From Mycobacterium basiliense (GTDB lineage: Bacteria; Actinomycetota; Actinomycetes; Mycobacteriales; Mycobacteriaceae): a stretch of DNA of 64,000 nt. The DNA lies in the NCBI RefSeq assembly GCF_900292015.1, contig NZ_LR130759.1, positions 5,146,001 through 5,210,000 of the forward strand, given 5' to 3'. The notes under the pieces are model-generated. The model worked only from the letters and a program-made list of their open reading frames with translations, did no database searches and had not been told where the DNA came from. The position numbers were made by a program, and so were the translations under genes. Shown one piece after another: positions 41,270 through 53,351 of this stretch (positions within the stretch are counted from its first letter, which is position 1; each line of letters starts with the position of its first letter).

Positions 41270-42129
41270 GCCCGCCACGCCCGCGACGCCGGATCCAGGG
41301 CGTCGCGCAACGCGTCGCCCATCATCATGAAGGCCAACACCGTAATCCCCAATGCACCCGCGGGATAAAACAGGATGGGCGAGCCCGCCCGCAGCCGCAC
41401 TTGTGCCACGTTGATGTCACCACCCCACGACACCACCGAGGTGGGCAGCCCAACCCCAAGGTAGGACAACGTCGCCTCAGTGACGATGAAGATACCCAGC
41501 GCGACGGTAGCAACCGCGATTACCGGACCCATCGCGTTGGGTAGCGCATGCCGCAGCAGTGTTTGAAACCTACTCATCCCCAGCGCTTTAGCCGCGAGCA
41601 CATAATCGCTGGAGCGCACCTCCAGCACCGAACCGCGGGCGATTCTGGCTATTTGTGGCCAGCCAAACAACGCCAGGATGGCGATCACCGTCCACACCGT
41701 GCGGTGATGCATGACCTGCATCAGCACGATCGCGGCCAGCAGCAAGGGTAGTCCGAAAAACACATCGGTGATCCGCGAGACCGCCGCATCGAGCCAACCA
41801 CCGTAGAAGCCGGCCAGCGCGCCCAAGATTCCACCCACGACAAACGAGGCAAATGTCGCGCCCAGGCCGACGGTCACCGAGGCACGAGCGCCATAGATGG
41901 TGCGTGCATAGATGTCGTGGCCTTGTAGGTCGGTGCCGAACCAGTGCGCCGCCGACGGGCCAAGCATGCTCTCGCTGGGATCGGCATAGGTTGGGTCGAC
42001 CCCAGTGAATAGGGCCGGAAGCGCGGCGACGAGGAGAATGAGCAGGATCAGGGCAGCGGCAACAACGAATTTCGGCCGCCGCCGTAGCCCACGCCAGGTA
42101 TCGTGCCAAAACCCGCTGAGCTCAGCCAT
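41266..42129 (-). CDS. dppC: Dipeptide-type ABC transporter permease DppC
   Basis: Membrane permease of 287 residues with six hydrophobic segments and the binding-protein-dependent transport signature EVRSSDYVLAAKALGMSRF in the cytoplasmic loop that docks on the ATPase. The start at 42129 overlaps the dppB stop by 8 bp (ATGGCTGA), implying coupling. It pairs with DppB to form the channel. Confidence 0.94.
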   Translation of the reverse strand: MAELSGFWHDTWRGLRRRPKFVVAAALILLILLVAALPALFTGVDPTYADPSESMLGPSAAHWFGTDLQGHDIYARTIYGARASVTVGLGATFASFVVGGILGALAGFYGGWLDAAVSRITDVFFGLPLLLAAIVLMQVMHHRTVWTVIAILALFGWPQIARIARGSVLEVRSSDYVLAAKALGMSRFQTLLRHALPNAMGPVIAVATVALGIFIVTEATLSYLGVGLPTSVVSWGGDINVAQVRLRAGSPILFYPAGALGITVLAFMMMGDALRDALDPASRAWRA

Positions 42130-43048
42130 ATCTGATCCGCGGGTCCAGGGCGGCATAGAGCAAATCCACCAAAAGATTGGTGACCAGATAGATCACCACC
42201 AGCACCGTCACGATCGACACCACCGTGGGTGCCTCCTGCCGGGTGACCGCTTGGTACAGGACACCGCCAACGCCGTGAATGTTGAAAATGCCTTCGGTGA
42301 CCACGGCTCCGCCCATCAGCCCACCCAAATCCGCGCCCAGGAATGTCACCACCGGGATCAGCGAGTTCCGCAGAATGTGCACAGTCACCACCCGGGGCCG
42401 CGACAGTCCCTTGGCGGTGGCGGTACACACATAGTCAGCATGGGCGTTAGCGGCCACTGCGGAACGCGTCAGCCGCACCACATACGCGAAGGACACCGCC
42501 CCCAACACAATTCCTGGTAGCAGCAGACGATCCAGGGTTGTCCGGGCTCCCACCGTAACCGGCGCCACCCCGAGCCATACGCCGAATACAAATTGCGCCA
42601 GAAAGCCGAGCACAAATATCGGCACCGCGATAATGATGAGCCCGCTCACCAGCACCGTGGCGTCAAAGATGCCACCTTGGCGCAGACCGGCGATCACACC
42701 GAAGCCGATACCCAGCACTGCCTCCATCGTCAAGGCAATCAATGCCAGCCTGATGGTAACCGGAAACGCATGTGCCAGTACGGCACTAACCGGCAAGCCG
42801 GAGTAGGCGCGCCCGAGGTCACCGTGGATGAGACCGCCCAGATACCGCAGGTACTGCACCAAGAACGGATCGTCCAGGTGGTATCGGGCGCGCAGCTGTG
42901 CGGCCACCGCGGGAGTCAGCGGACGGTCGCCCGCAATGGCGGCGACCGGGTCGCCGGGCAGCAGGAACACCATGCCGTAGATCAGCAAGGTCGCACCCAG
43001 GAAGACCGGCACCATCGCCATGATCCGTCGCGCTATGTACCAACCCAT
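42122..43048 (-). CDS. dppB: Dipeptide-type ABC transporter permease DppB
   Basis: Membrane permease of 308 residues, same length as the M. tuberculosis ortholog. The N-terminal MGWYIARRIMAMVPVFLGAT and the EAA-like loop DYVCTATAKGLSRPRVVTVH are typical of DppB. The ATG at 43048 is one base after the dppA stop (TGAAATG), so it should be translated by reinitiation. In-frame sequence upstream lies inside dppA and is not used. Confidence 0.94.
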   Translation of the reverse strand: MGWYIARRIMAMVPVFLGATLLIYGMVFLLPGDPVAAIAGDRPLTPAVAAQLRARYHLDDPFLVQYLRYLGGLIHGDLGRAYSGLPVSAVLAHAFPVTIRLALIALTMEAVLGIGFGVIAGLRQGGIFDATVLVSGLIIIAVPIFVLGFLAQFVFGVWLGVAPVTVGARTTLDRLLLPGIVLGAVSFAYVVRLTRSAVAANAHADYVCTATAKGLSRPRVVTVHILRNSLIPVVTFLGADLGGLMGGAVVTEGIFNIHGVGGVLYQAVTRQEAPTVVSIVTVLVVIYLVTNLLVDLLYAALDPRIRYG

Positions 43049-43049
43049 T

Positions 43050-44678
43050 TCAGGCCTTGACGATGTTCTCGTAGTCGGGCAGACCGTTCCAAGTGACGTG
43101 TACATTGCTGACTTCGGTCGACCACCCCGCCACCGCGATGTAGTCCCACAGCGGAATTGTCGGCATGTCGTGGAACAGGATTCGCTGCGCGGCGTTGGCC
43201 AACACGTCAGCTTCCCGTAGATTCGGCGCGGCTTCGGCATGAGCCAGCGCCGCGTCGAACTCCCGGCTGGAATATCCGACGTCGTTAGATCCTGCGCCGG
43301 TGGCATATAGCGGCGCGAGGAACTCGATCATCGAGGGGTAATCGCCCTGCCATCCGGCCCGGAATGCGGTGTCGATGGTGCGGTTGGTGATCTGGGTACG
43401 AAGTCCAGCGAAGGTGGGCTGCGGTGCCCCCACCGCGTCGATTCCGAGAACGTTCTTGATGCTGTTGGCCACCGCGTCGACCCATTCCTGATGGCCGCTG
43501 TCGGCGTTGTAGGCGATTGCGTATCTGCCGCTCCATGACGACATGGCATCGGCCTGTGCCCACAGTCGCTTGGCGCGATCAGGGTTAAAATCCAATGCGC
43601 TGTTACCCGGAAGGTTGGCGTCGAATCCCGGCAACGAGCGAGCGGTGAAATCACGTGCCGGACTTCGAGTCCCGTTGAAAATCTGCCGACAGATCTGGGG
43701 GCGGTTGATGGCAGCCGAAAGAGCTAATCGGCGCAGCCGACCCTCCTCGCCGCCGAAATGCCTCAGCCGCAAGGGCGTATCGAGGGCCTGATTTACCGCC
43801 GCCGGCCCGCTGGTGGCGTTGTCACCCAAGTCGCGCCGGTAAATCGTTAACGCGCTGGACGGAATCGTGTCCAAGACATCGAGATTGCCGGACAGCAGAT
43901 CGGCGTAAGCGGTGTCGAGATTGGCATAGAACTCGAACCGCAGGCCTTTGTTGTGAGGTTTGCGGTTGCCGTGGTACTCGGGATTGGGCACCAAATCGAT
44001 CTTGACGTTGTGTTCCCAAGCCGGCCCGTCCGGGCCGTTGTCCAACCGGTAGGGACCGTTGCCGATCGGGTTGTGTCCGAACTCGACCATGTCTCGAAAC
44101 GCGACTTTGGGCAACGGATAGAACGCACTATGGCCCAGGCTCAGCAGGAAATCTATGGTCGGCGCCTTGAGCCGCACGGTGAACTCGAGATCGTTGACCA
44201 CCCGCAGTCCGGACATGCTGGTTCGGGTAGCTGGTGCGGCGGCCAGCTCGTCGAACCCCTCGATCGGGCTGAAAAAGTGCTGCTGCAGTTGCGCATTGGC
44301 GCTCAGGGCTCCGTAGTTCCACGCGTCGACAAAGGAGTGCGCCGTTACCGGTGTGCCGTCGCTGAACTTCCACCCGGGTTTGAGGATGATTCGGTAGTTG
44401 ACGTTGTCGCTGGTGTCAATCGACTTCGCGACCTCTAACGAAGCCCGACCAGCCGCGTCATACGACATCAGACCGGCGAACAGCCGATCAACGATGCGGC
44501 CACCATTGCTGTCGTTGGTACCGGTCGGGATCAGCGGGTTCGGCGGTTCTCCACCGTTGACCGTCACAACTTCGGGGCTCAAGATCCCGCCCCCGCACCC
44601 GGCCACCGGCGCGGCGGCCGCCAATGCGGCAGCGACGACTGCCAGCGTGGCCCACATCCGGCGCATGACAGCGACCAT
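43050..44678 (-). CDS. dppA: Periplasmic substrate-binding lipoprotein DppA
   Basis: Extracytoplasmic solute-binding protein of family 5, 542 residues. The signal sequence ends in the lipobox VAGC near residue 28, so the protein is lipid-anchored. Family features include the opening GGEPPNPLIPTGTND and the cytoplasmic-distal lobe text DLLSGNLDVLDTIP. In M. tuberculosis DppABCD has been linked to peptide and haem uptake. The ATG at 44678 has a run of G about 5 nt upstream; an ATG at 44666 is an alternative start. First gene of dppABCD, divergent from acs. Confidence 0.93.
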   Translation of the reverse strand: MVAVMRRMWATLAVVAAALAAAAPVAGCGGGILSPEVVTVNGGEPPNPLIPTGTNDSNGGRIVDRLFAGLMSYDAAGRASLEVAKSIDTSDNVNYRIILKPGWKFSDGTPVTAHSFVDAWNYGALSANAQLQQHFFSPIEGFDELAAAPATRTSMSGLRVVNDLEFTVRLKAPTIDFLLSLGHSAFYPLPKVAFRDMVEFGHNPIGNGPYRLDNGPDGPAWEHNVKIDLVPNPEYHGNRKPHNKGLRFEFYANLDTAYADLLSGNLDVLDTIPSSALTIYRRDLGDNATSGPAAVNQALDTPLRLRHFGGEEGRLRRLALSAAINRPQICRQIFNGTRSPARDFTARSLPGFDANLPGNSALDFNPDRAKRLWAQADAMSSWSGRYAIAYNADSGHQEWVDAVANSIKNVLGIDAVGAPQPTFAGLRTQITNRTIDTAFRAGWQGDYPSMIEFLAPLYATGAGSNDVGYSSREFDAALAHAEAAPNLREADVLANAAQRILFHDMPTIPLWDYIAVAGWSTEVSNVHVTWNGLPDYENIVKA

Positions 44679-44848
44679 ACTGCCCCCCCGATACCGACCC
44701 GGACGGGTCCGTGCGACCCACGCACGGCGGCGGTCACGCTTAAGGGCGTCTACCGCGCTGGTTCAGCTTTGCCTGACAGGGCGAAGCCGGGCCCCTCCGC
44801 GTATCCGGGCGCCCGTCGGCCGGCCACGGCGCTCTTGCCGGGCCGTCC

Positions 44849-44878
44849 TTACCATCCGCATCGCCGCGAGGTTAGGCT
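44849..44878 (+). promoter_or_regulatory. Candidate promoter of acs
   Basis: TTACCA (44849-44854) and TAGGCT (44873-44878) are 18 bp apart, which would give a leader of about 40 nt before the acs GTG. No clear Crp palindrome (TGTGA-N6-TCACA) is visible next to it. Confidence 0.5.
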
Positions 44879-44926
44879 CACGCCAAGCTACTGAGCTTGA
44901 TGAGGCACGACACAGGAGAGCAACCC

Positions 44927-46882
<1,956 letters not shown>

Positions 46883-46896
46883 CTCGCGCACGCGGC

Positions 46897-47595
46897 TCAG
46901 CCCTGTATCGGAACGAAACCCGAGCCTGGCCGATTCTTGGCTTCGATGTCGGCCAGGTCGGCATTGATCGACATCACCACCGCCGGGGTGTGCAGCGGAA
47001 TGTATTTGGTGACGCAGGTGGGCAGGTTGTCGCTGAAGGCCCCGTGAATCATCCCGACCAGCAAATTGTCGACCGTCACTGGCGCACCCGAATCGCCGGG
47101 ACCGCCGCAAACCTGCATCAGGATGGTGCCCGGATCCTGCCCCGGCCCCCAGGTGACCCCGCACGAATTGCCGGTGGTGCGACCCTGTTTGCAGGCGATC
47201 TGGCCGACGGTCGGGTCCGGGCCGATGCCGTTGATAGCAAAGTTGTTGAAGTTGGCCACCGGTGTCACCTTGGCCGGATCGAATTTGATCACCGCGTAGT
47301 CAAGACCGTCGTTTCCGGCAACCATGGTGCCGACCGCGCCCTTGCCTTCGGCACCCTCGGCGGCCACGGGCGCACCCGGTCCCCCGCAGTGCGCTGAGCT
47401 GAACCCGATCAGATCGCCGTTCTTGTCGTGGCCGATGGTGGTCAGGGTGCACAGTGTGCCCCCGTTTACCACGATGCCGGCACCGCCCCCCAACGGAACC
47501 TTGTCGTCGGCGGCCGCGGTGGTCGCGGGCGCACCGACAAGGGTCACCAGCGCGACCACGATCGCCGCGGAAAAGCAGCGGTAGGTCGCCTGCAA
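46897..47595 (-). CDS. Secreted trypsin-like serine protease (Rv3668c ortholog)
   Basis: Exported protein of 232 residues with a signal peptide ending near AAADDK (about residue 30). A chymotrypsin-fold triad is visible: His in SSAHCGG, Asp in GLDYAVI and Ser in GGPGDSGAPV. Cysteine pairs suggest disulphides outside the cell. The start is TTG at 47595, chosen because GGGAG lies 7-8 nt upstream and the length then matches the ortholog; an ATG ten codons earlier is possible. It converges on acs with 14 bp between stops. No substrate is known to me. Confidence 0.9.
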   Translation of the reverse strand: MQATYRCFSAAIVVALVTLVGAPATTAAADDKVPLGGGAGIVVNGGTLCTLTTIGHDKNGDLIGFSSAHCGGPGAPVAAEGAEGKGAVGTMVAGNDGLDYAVIKFDPAKVTPVANFNNFAINGIGPDPTVGQIACKQGRTTGNSCGVTWGPGQDPGTILMQVCGGPGDSGAPVTVDNLLVGMIHGAFSDNLPTCVTKYIPLHTPAVVMSINADLADIEAKNRPGSGFVPIQG

Positions 47596-47818
47596 AGTGA
47601 TACTCCCGTCGGTCGGACGTTGCAAGACAGATGCGCCAGTCTAGATGATCGTTGCACTAAGGCCGGCGCAGTTGGAATGGCCGCCGAGCGTCAATTTGTG
47701 GGCCCAATGGGGCCCGGTCCCACACGGTGTTGGCTGGCCTCGTCCGACACCGGAGCACATGGCAACATAAACCGCGACGACTGCCAAACCGCGGCCCGTC
47801 AAATCGAGAGGACCGTCT

Positions 47819-48340
47819 GTGAGCAAACCTGATCGCACGAACGGTGTGCCCAGCACGCTGACCACGATTCCGTTGGCCGACCCGCACGCGGGGCCGGCCG
47901 AACCGTCGATCGGTGACCTGATCAAAGACGCGACAGCTCAAATGTCAACGCTGGTGCGTGCTGAGGTCGAACTGGCCCGCGCCGAGATCACCCAGGATGT
48001 CAAGAAGGGTCTGACCGGCAGCGTCTTCTTCATCGCAGCGCTGGTGGTGCTGTTCTACTCGACGTTTTTCTTGTTCTTTTTCCTCGCCGAACTGCTCGAC
48101 ACCTGGCTGTGGAGGTGGGTGGCGTTCTTGATCGTGTTCGCGCTCATGGTGGTGACCACGGCCGTGCTTGCCCTGTTGGGCTTCCTGAAGGTCCGTCGGA
48201 TTCGGGGGCCACGTCAGACCATCGAGTCGGTCAAGGAGACACGCACCGCACTCATTCCGGGTCACGACAAGGTTCCGGCCGTCGAACGCCAGGCGCCCGC
48301 GCCGGAGGGCAAGAAGCCCACCGATCCCTCAGGTTGGTAG
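47819..48340 (+). CDS. Holin-superfamily III-like membrane protein (Rv3669 ortholog)
   Basis: Protein of 173 residues with a polar N-terminus, two adjacent membrane helices (about residues 70-95 and 100-125) and a charged C-terminal tail. It matches the actinobacterial holin superfamily III type (DUF1469-like), which in host chromosomes is probably not a lysis protein. A GTG start follows AGAGGA. The stop TAG directly abuts the ATG of ephE (TAGATG), so both are likely one operon. Confidence 0.85.
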   Translation: MSKPDRTNGVPSTLTTIPLADPHAGPAEPSIGDLIKDATAQMSTLVRAEVELARAEITQDVKKGLTGSVFFIAALVVLFYSTFFLFFFLAELLDTWLWRWVAFLIVFALMVVTTAVLALLGFLKVRRIRGPRQTIESVKETRTALIPGHDKVPAVERQAPAPEGKKPTDPSGW

Positions 48341-49318
48341 ATGCCAGCACCAGATCCATCGGTGACCCGCATCGACGGGCCATGGCGCCATCTCGACGTG
48401 CACGCCAACGGCATCCGATTTCACGTCGTCGAGGCCACCCCACCCGGCCCGGTCGACAGCCACGGCGGAGCCGCGCCGACCACCGCACGGCCACTGGTGA
48501 TTCTGCTGCATGGTTTCGGTTCATTTTGGTGGTCGTGGCGGCATCAGCTGCGTGGCCTGAGGGGCGCGCGGGTGGTTGCGGTCGACCTGCGCGGCTACGG
48601 CGGTAGCGACAAACCGCCACGCGGCTACGACGGCTGGACACTCGCCGGCGACACCGCCGGTCTCATCCGTGCGTTGGGACATTCGTCGGCGACGTTGGTC
48701 GGCCACGCCGACGGAGGGCTGGCCTGCTGGACCACCGCGCTGCTGCATGCACGGCTGGTGCGCGCCATCGCGCTGATCAGCTCACCGCACCCCGCCGCAT
48801 TGCGACGGTCCGCCTTGCTGCGGCGCGATCAGGGGCGTGCACTGTTACCGATGCTGTTGCGCTATCAGCTGCCGCTCTGGCCGGAGCGCCTTTTGACCAG
48901 GGGTGACGGTGCAGAGATCGAACGCCTCATCCGCAGCCGAGGTAGCGCCAAATGGCTGGCTTCCGAAGACTTTTCGCACAGCATCGGCTATCTGCGGCGG
49001 GCCATCCAGATCCCGGCGGCGGCGCACTGCGCCCTTGAGTACCAGCGGTGGGCGGCGCGCAGCCAACTGCGTGGCGAAGGGTTGCGATTCATGAGGTCGA
49101 TGAGCCAGCAGCTCAGCGTGCCGTTGCTGCACCTACGCGGTGACGCCGATCCGTACGTGCTGGCCGCCCCGGTCGAAGGCACCCAGCGCTATGCACCGCA
49201 TGGACGGTACCTAGCCATCGCCGGTGCGGGACATTACGGGCATGAAGAGGCACCCGAGGAAACCAATCGGCAGCTGATGCGGTTCTTCGAGCAAGTGCAC
49301 GACGGCCGGCTCAGCTGA
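48341..49318 (+). CDS. ephE: Epoxide hydrolase-like alpha/beta hydrolase
   Basis: Alpha/beta hydrolase of 325 residues in the epoxide hydrolase group. The oxyanion region is LLHGFGSFWWSW, the nucleophile elbow GHADGG offers Asp as nucleophile, the acid lies in LRGDADPYV and the catalytic His in AGAGHYGHEEAPEE. Asp rather than Ser at the elbow favours epoxide hydrolysis over esterase activity. The physiological epoxide is unknown. It starts immediately after the holin-like gene and overlaps the convergent marP by 8 bp. Confidence 0.9.
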   Translation: MPAPDPSVTRIDGPWRHLDVHANGIRFHVVEATPPGPVDSHGGAAPTTARPLVILLHGFGSFWWSWRHQLRGLRGARVVAVDLRGYGGSDKPPRGYDGWTLAGDTAGLIRALGHSSATLVGHADGGLACWTTALLHARLVRAIALISSPHPAALRRSALLRRDQGRALLPMLLRYQLPLWPERLLTRGDGAEIERLIRSRGSAKWLASEDFSHSIGYLRRAIQIPAAAHCALEYQRWAARSQLRGEGLRFMRSMSQQLSVPLLHLRGDADPYVLAAPVEGTQRYAPHGRYLAIAGAGHYGHEEAPEETNRQLMRFFEQVHDGRLS

Positions 49319-50513
49319 CACACGCCCCGGTGGCGACGCGCTGGGTGGCGCCGATCCTGGCGAGTTGACCGGCCACCTCTCCGGCCGTCAGCACAAACCC
49401 GGTGTCCGGGTCGTCGACGGCGGCGCCGAAGACCACACCCAGCACCTGACCGTTGAGGTCGATCAATGGTCCGCCGGAATCACCTTGTTCCACGGTGGCC
49501 CTGATGGTGTACACGTCGCGAGTCACCGGTTGGGGGCTTCGATAGATGTCGGGACCACTGAGCCGGATGGCCTCACGAATCCGGGCCGGAGTCGCGGTGA
49601 AATTACCACCGCCCGGATACCCCAGCACCACCACGCTGGTTCCCGTTTTCGCTTCCTGCTCGGCGAAGATCAGCGGCGGCGGCGGCAGGTTGGGGACGGC
49701 CAAGATCGCAATGTCCACCGTGGGGTCATAGGACACCACGGTGGCGTCCAGGGGTTTGCCGCTCGCGTATACCTGCACGCTGTTGGAACCGGCTACCACA
49801 TGGGCGTTGGTCATCACCCGGTCGGGGGCAATCACAAAACCGCTGCCCTCCAGCACCTTCTGACAGCTGGGCGCCAAGCTGCGGATCTTCAGCACGCTCG
49901 GCGCGACGGCGGTAACCACCGGGTTTTCGGCCAACGCCGGATCCGGTGAGGCAACCGGAATCACCGGAGTGCGGCTGAATGGCTCTAAAACCGCCGGCAG
50001 ACCGGAGGTGTTCAGCAATGCAGACAGCCGCTTGGGCACCGTTTTGAGCCAGACGGGCGCCATCTCGTTGACCTCCGCGAGCACCCGCGAACCGCGAACT
50101 GCCGCGGCCAACTCCGGCTGATCCTTCGACTGGGTGAGGGGGGTCGCCAGTAGCCAGGCCGCAGTCAGCACGACAATCAGCTGCACTCCTACCCCGATGA
50201 CGGAGTCGACCATTCGGATGGGCCGGTAGCGGATCGCGCCGCGCACCGCCCGCCCCAGCACCACCCCGGCGACTTCACCGACCACGACCAGCCCCAAGAT
50301 CAGGAACAGCGCGGTAAACAGCTTGGCCCGCGGAGCGTTGATATGGCTAACGATGTGCGGGGCCAGCAACACGCCCGCTATCGCGCCCAGCAGCACACCG
50401 GCAAAAGACAGCACCGAACCCAGCGCACCAGACCGCCAACCAGAGACCGCGGCGATGAAAGCGACCGCCAATACGGCGATATCCAGCCATTGAGACGGGG
50501 TCATCGAATTCAT
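49311..50513 (-). CDS. marP: Membrane-bound acid-resistance serine protease MarP
   Basis: Protein of 400 residues. Four N-terminal membrane helices (residues 10-130, CvpA-like) precede a periplasmic chymotrypsin-like domain with His in MTNAHVVAG, Asp in DPTVDIAIL and Ser in EQGDSGGPL. In M. tuberculosis MarP is needed to keep cytoplasmic pH in acid and acts on peptidoglycan hydrolases. The ATG at 50513 overlaps the previous stop (ATGA) and follows GGGGGGA; an ATG at 50504 is where the usual annotation begins. It is in an operon with the Nudix gene. Confidence 0.94.
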   Translation of the reverse strand: MNSMTPSQWLDIAVLAVAFIAAVSGWRSGALGSVLSFAGVLLGAIAGVLLAPHIVSHINAPRAKLFTALFLILGLVVVGEVAGVVLGRAVRGAIRYRPIRMVDSVIGVGVQLIVVLTAAWLLATPLTQSKDQPELAAAVRGSRVLAEVNEMAPVWLKTVPKRLSALLNTSGLPAVLEPFSRTPVIPVASPDPALAENPVVTAVAPSVLKIRSLAPSCQKVLEGSGFVIAPDRVMTNAHVVAGSNSVQVYASGKPLDATVVSYDPTVDIAILAVPNLPPPPLIFAEQEAKTGTSVVVLGYPGGGNFTATPARIREAIRLSGPDIYRSPQPVTRDVYTIRATVEQGDSGGPLIDLNGQVLGVVFGAAVDDPDTGFVLTAGEVAGQLARIGATQRVATGACVS

Positions 50514-51274
50514 CGCCGTCCCCCCTGCTCGCCGACGAGCGCCATGGCATCGTCGAGCTCACGCACATCGCTGCTGTCCCAGGGCTGGGCCCAACCCGCG
50601 ACATCGAGCACCGCAGAAATCACCTGGCCAGTGAATCCCCACACCAACATTTGGTTCAGCAGAAATGCCGGTCCGGCCCAACGCCGACTCAGGGTGCGTC
50701 GGTACACCATCAGTCGGTTGGCCGGATTGATGAAGGCACGCACCGGGACGCGCGCGACGATGGCCGTTTCGGCCTCGTTGACGACGTTCACCGGTCCGGG
50801 ATCCGGCGAATAGGCCAGCACCGGCACCACGTGGAATCGGGATGGCGCGATGAAAGTGCGTTCCATGGTGACCAGGGGATGAAGCCTGCCGACGTCGAGC
50901 CCCGTTTCTTCATGGGCTTCCCGCAGCGCGGTAGCGACCGGCCCGTCATCGCCAGGATCGGAGGCGCCCCCGGGAAATGCCGCCTGACCGGCGTGGTGGC
51001 GCAGGCTGGCGGCCCGCACCGTCAGCAGCAGGTCGGCGTCGTCGGGGACACCGCCGTCGAGCGGCCCGGCCTCGGGACCCGAAAACAGCACCAGAACAGC
51101 GGCATCACGCCCATCACGACGCAGCGACGCGGTCGCCCGGGCCGCCGTCACCATCGCCACTACCTCGCCCGGAAGCCGGCGCCGAACCGCGTCGGGTACC
51201 CGATCAATGTTGTCGATCAGCGGGCGCAGCCAAGACGGGCCGACATCAGGCGTCAGAGCGACCGTCGCACTCAT
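50510..51274 (-). CDS. CoA-type Nudix hydrolase (Rv3672c ortholog)
   Basis: Nudix protein of 254 residues. The segment LLTVRAASLRHHAGQAAFPGG is the NuCoA signature of coenzyme-A pyrophosphatases, and it runs into the Nudix box with REAHEETGLD. Likely reaction: CoA (or oxidised CoA) to phosphopantetheine and 3',5'-ADP. The ATG at 51274 has GAGGAGG upstream. The stop overlaps marP by four bases, so marP is probably coupled to it. Confidence 0.87.
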   Translation of the reverse strand: MSATVALTPDVGPSWLRPLIDNIDRVPDAVRRRLPGEVVAMVTAARATASLRRDGRDAAVLVLFSGPEAGPLDGGVPDDADLLLTVRAASLRHHAGQAAFPGGASDPGDDGPVATALREAHEETGLDVGRLHPLVTMERTFIAPSRFHVVPVLAYSPDPGPVNVVNEAETAIVARVPVRAFINPANRLMVYRRTLSRRWAGPAFLLNQMLVWGFTGQVISAVLDVAGWAQPWDSSDVRELDDAMALVGEQGGRR

Positions 51275-51344
51275 CGGCGCCTCCTCGTCGGGCATGTCGG
51301 GTCAACCAGCCCCGTTTCATCTCGAACCGCTAAGCGGGCGCGCA

Positions 51345-51980
51345 TCACGCCGCATTTCCGACCGCGGCCGCGATCTCGTCGGCGCTGCCGAAAGCTCGCG
51401 GCAGGGTCTGGGCCACGCTACCGTCCGGCCGCAGAACCACCGTCGCGGGCATCACGTTTGCGACCCCCAATGCCGCAGCCACCTTACGGCGGCCGTCTTG
51501 CAGCGTCGGCAACCGAACGCCGAGATCGGCAAGCCGCAATATCGCGGCGGCCTCATTCTCGTCCTGGTGAACCGTCACCACCATCACGTCGGCCCCGACC
51601 CGCCGTTGGTACTCGGCCATCGCGGGAAGTTCGGCTGTGCACGGCGCGCACCAATATGCCCATAAATTAAGCACCACCCGACGCCCGGCCAGCGCACGGG
51701 CGACATCGACCGCCGAACCATCCGCTGCACATTCGACCACCACCCCACGCAGCCTGACCGGGCCTGGCCCGGTGCCCGGGGTGGGGCATGCCGGCAGGTT
51801 GGCTCGCTGCCGCGGGCCGGCCAACGCGGCCGGCGTATCGGCATCACGATGGTCACGCGCGACGGCCGTTCGGGGGAGCGCCGCCGGTGTGGGGGTGTCG
51901 CGCAGCTGAGCAATCAGCGCGATGATGAGTGCGGCGACAACCGCCAGAACCGCGATGGTCCAGCGCGATCTCGCCGTCAC
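51345..51980 (-). CDS. Membrane-anchored thioredoxin-like (TlpA/ResA) protein (Rv3673c ortholog)
   Basis: Protein of 211 residues with one N-terminal membrane helix (about residues 7-28) and an extracytoplasmic thioredoxin fold. The redox motif is WAYWCAPCTAELP and the cis-Pro region is NVMPATVVL. A CPTPG cysteine and a second in VVECAADG may form a further disulphide. It probably reduces or exchanges disulphides outside the membrane. The start, a GTG at 51980, is 22 bp after nth. Confidence 0.86.
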   Translation of the reverse strand: MTARSRWTIAVLAVVAALIIALIAQLRDTPTPAALPRTAVARDHRDADTPAALAGPRQRANLPACPTPGTGPGPVRLRGVVVECAADGSAVDVARALAGRRVVLNLWAYWCAPCTAELPAMAEYQRRVGADVMVVTVHQDENEAAAILRLADLGVRLPTLQDGRRKVAAALGVANVMPATVVLRPDGSVAQTLPRAFGSADEIAAAVGNAA

Positions 51981-52002
51981 GTCGGCATCCGGGCCTTCGG
52001 AG

Positions 52003-52800
<798 letters not shown>

Positions 52801-52856
52801 CTACGACAGAGTACTTATTTCGTGATCTGTCCGAGACCTCGTGTTGATGCAAAGCC

Positions 52857-53252
52857 ATGTTTACTCTCCTTGTGTCATGGTTGCTGGTGGCGTGCATTCC
52901 GGCATTGCTCATGCTGGTGGCGCTCGGTCTCGGGCGCCTGGAGATGACGCTTACCGACGATTCGTTGACCGCGACTGATGTGGGCGAGTTCCTTGACCAG
53001 GCCGACGCTGTGGACGTCCACACCCTGGCCCGTGAGGGGATGCCTGAGGCATTGGACTATCTGCATCGACGCCAGGCGCTGGGGCTCGCCGAAGCACCGG
53101 CACCGAGAGCGCTGACCGGAAAGCACCATGCCGATCCGCAGTTCGCCACCCGTGTCGGCCTGCCAGCCGAGCCGGGACTACCGACCCGCATGCACAGCTA
53201 CTCCCGGAGCAATCCGCAGTTTACGGCGACCCGACACGTCAATCGTGTGTAG
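52857..53252 (+). CDS. Small membrane protein (Rv3675 ortholog)
   Basis: Protein of 131 residues with a single N-terminal helix (about residues 3-26) and a polar, cytoplasmic-looking tail with LDQADAVDVHTLAREGMPEALDYLHRRQ. I recognise no functional family. It lies between the divergent nth and the downstream crp, 99 bp from the crp start. Possibly transcribed toward crp. Confidence 0.75.
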   Translation: MFTLLVSWLLVACIPALLMLVALGLGRLEMTLTDDSLTATDVGEFLDQADAVDVHTLAREGMPEALDYLHRRQALGLAEAPAPRALTGKHHADPQFATRVGLPAEPGLPTRMHSYSRSNPQFTATRHVNRV

Positions 53253-53351
53253 CGTTGGCACCTTGTACTGATTGGCCTAACCTTTAGACTCGGCACCCGT
53301 CAAACAGTGCGGGCTGTCCGTATTACTTCGTTGGAAAGCTGAAGAGGCAAC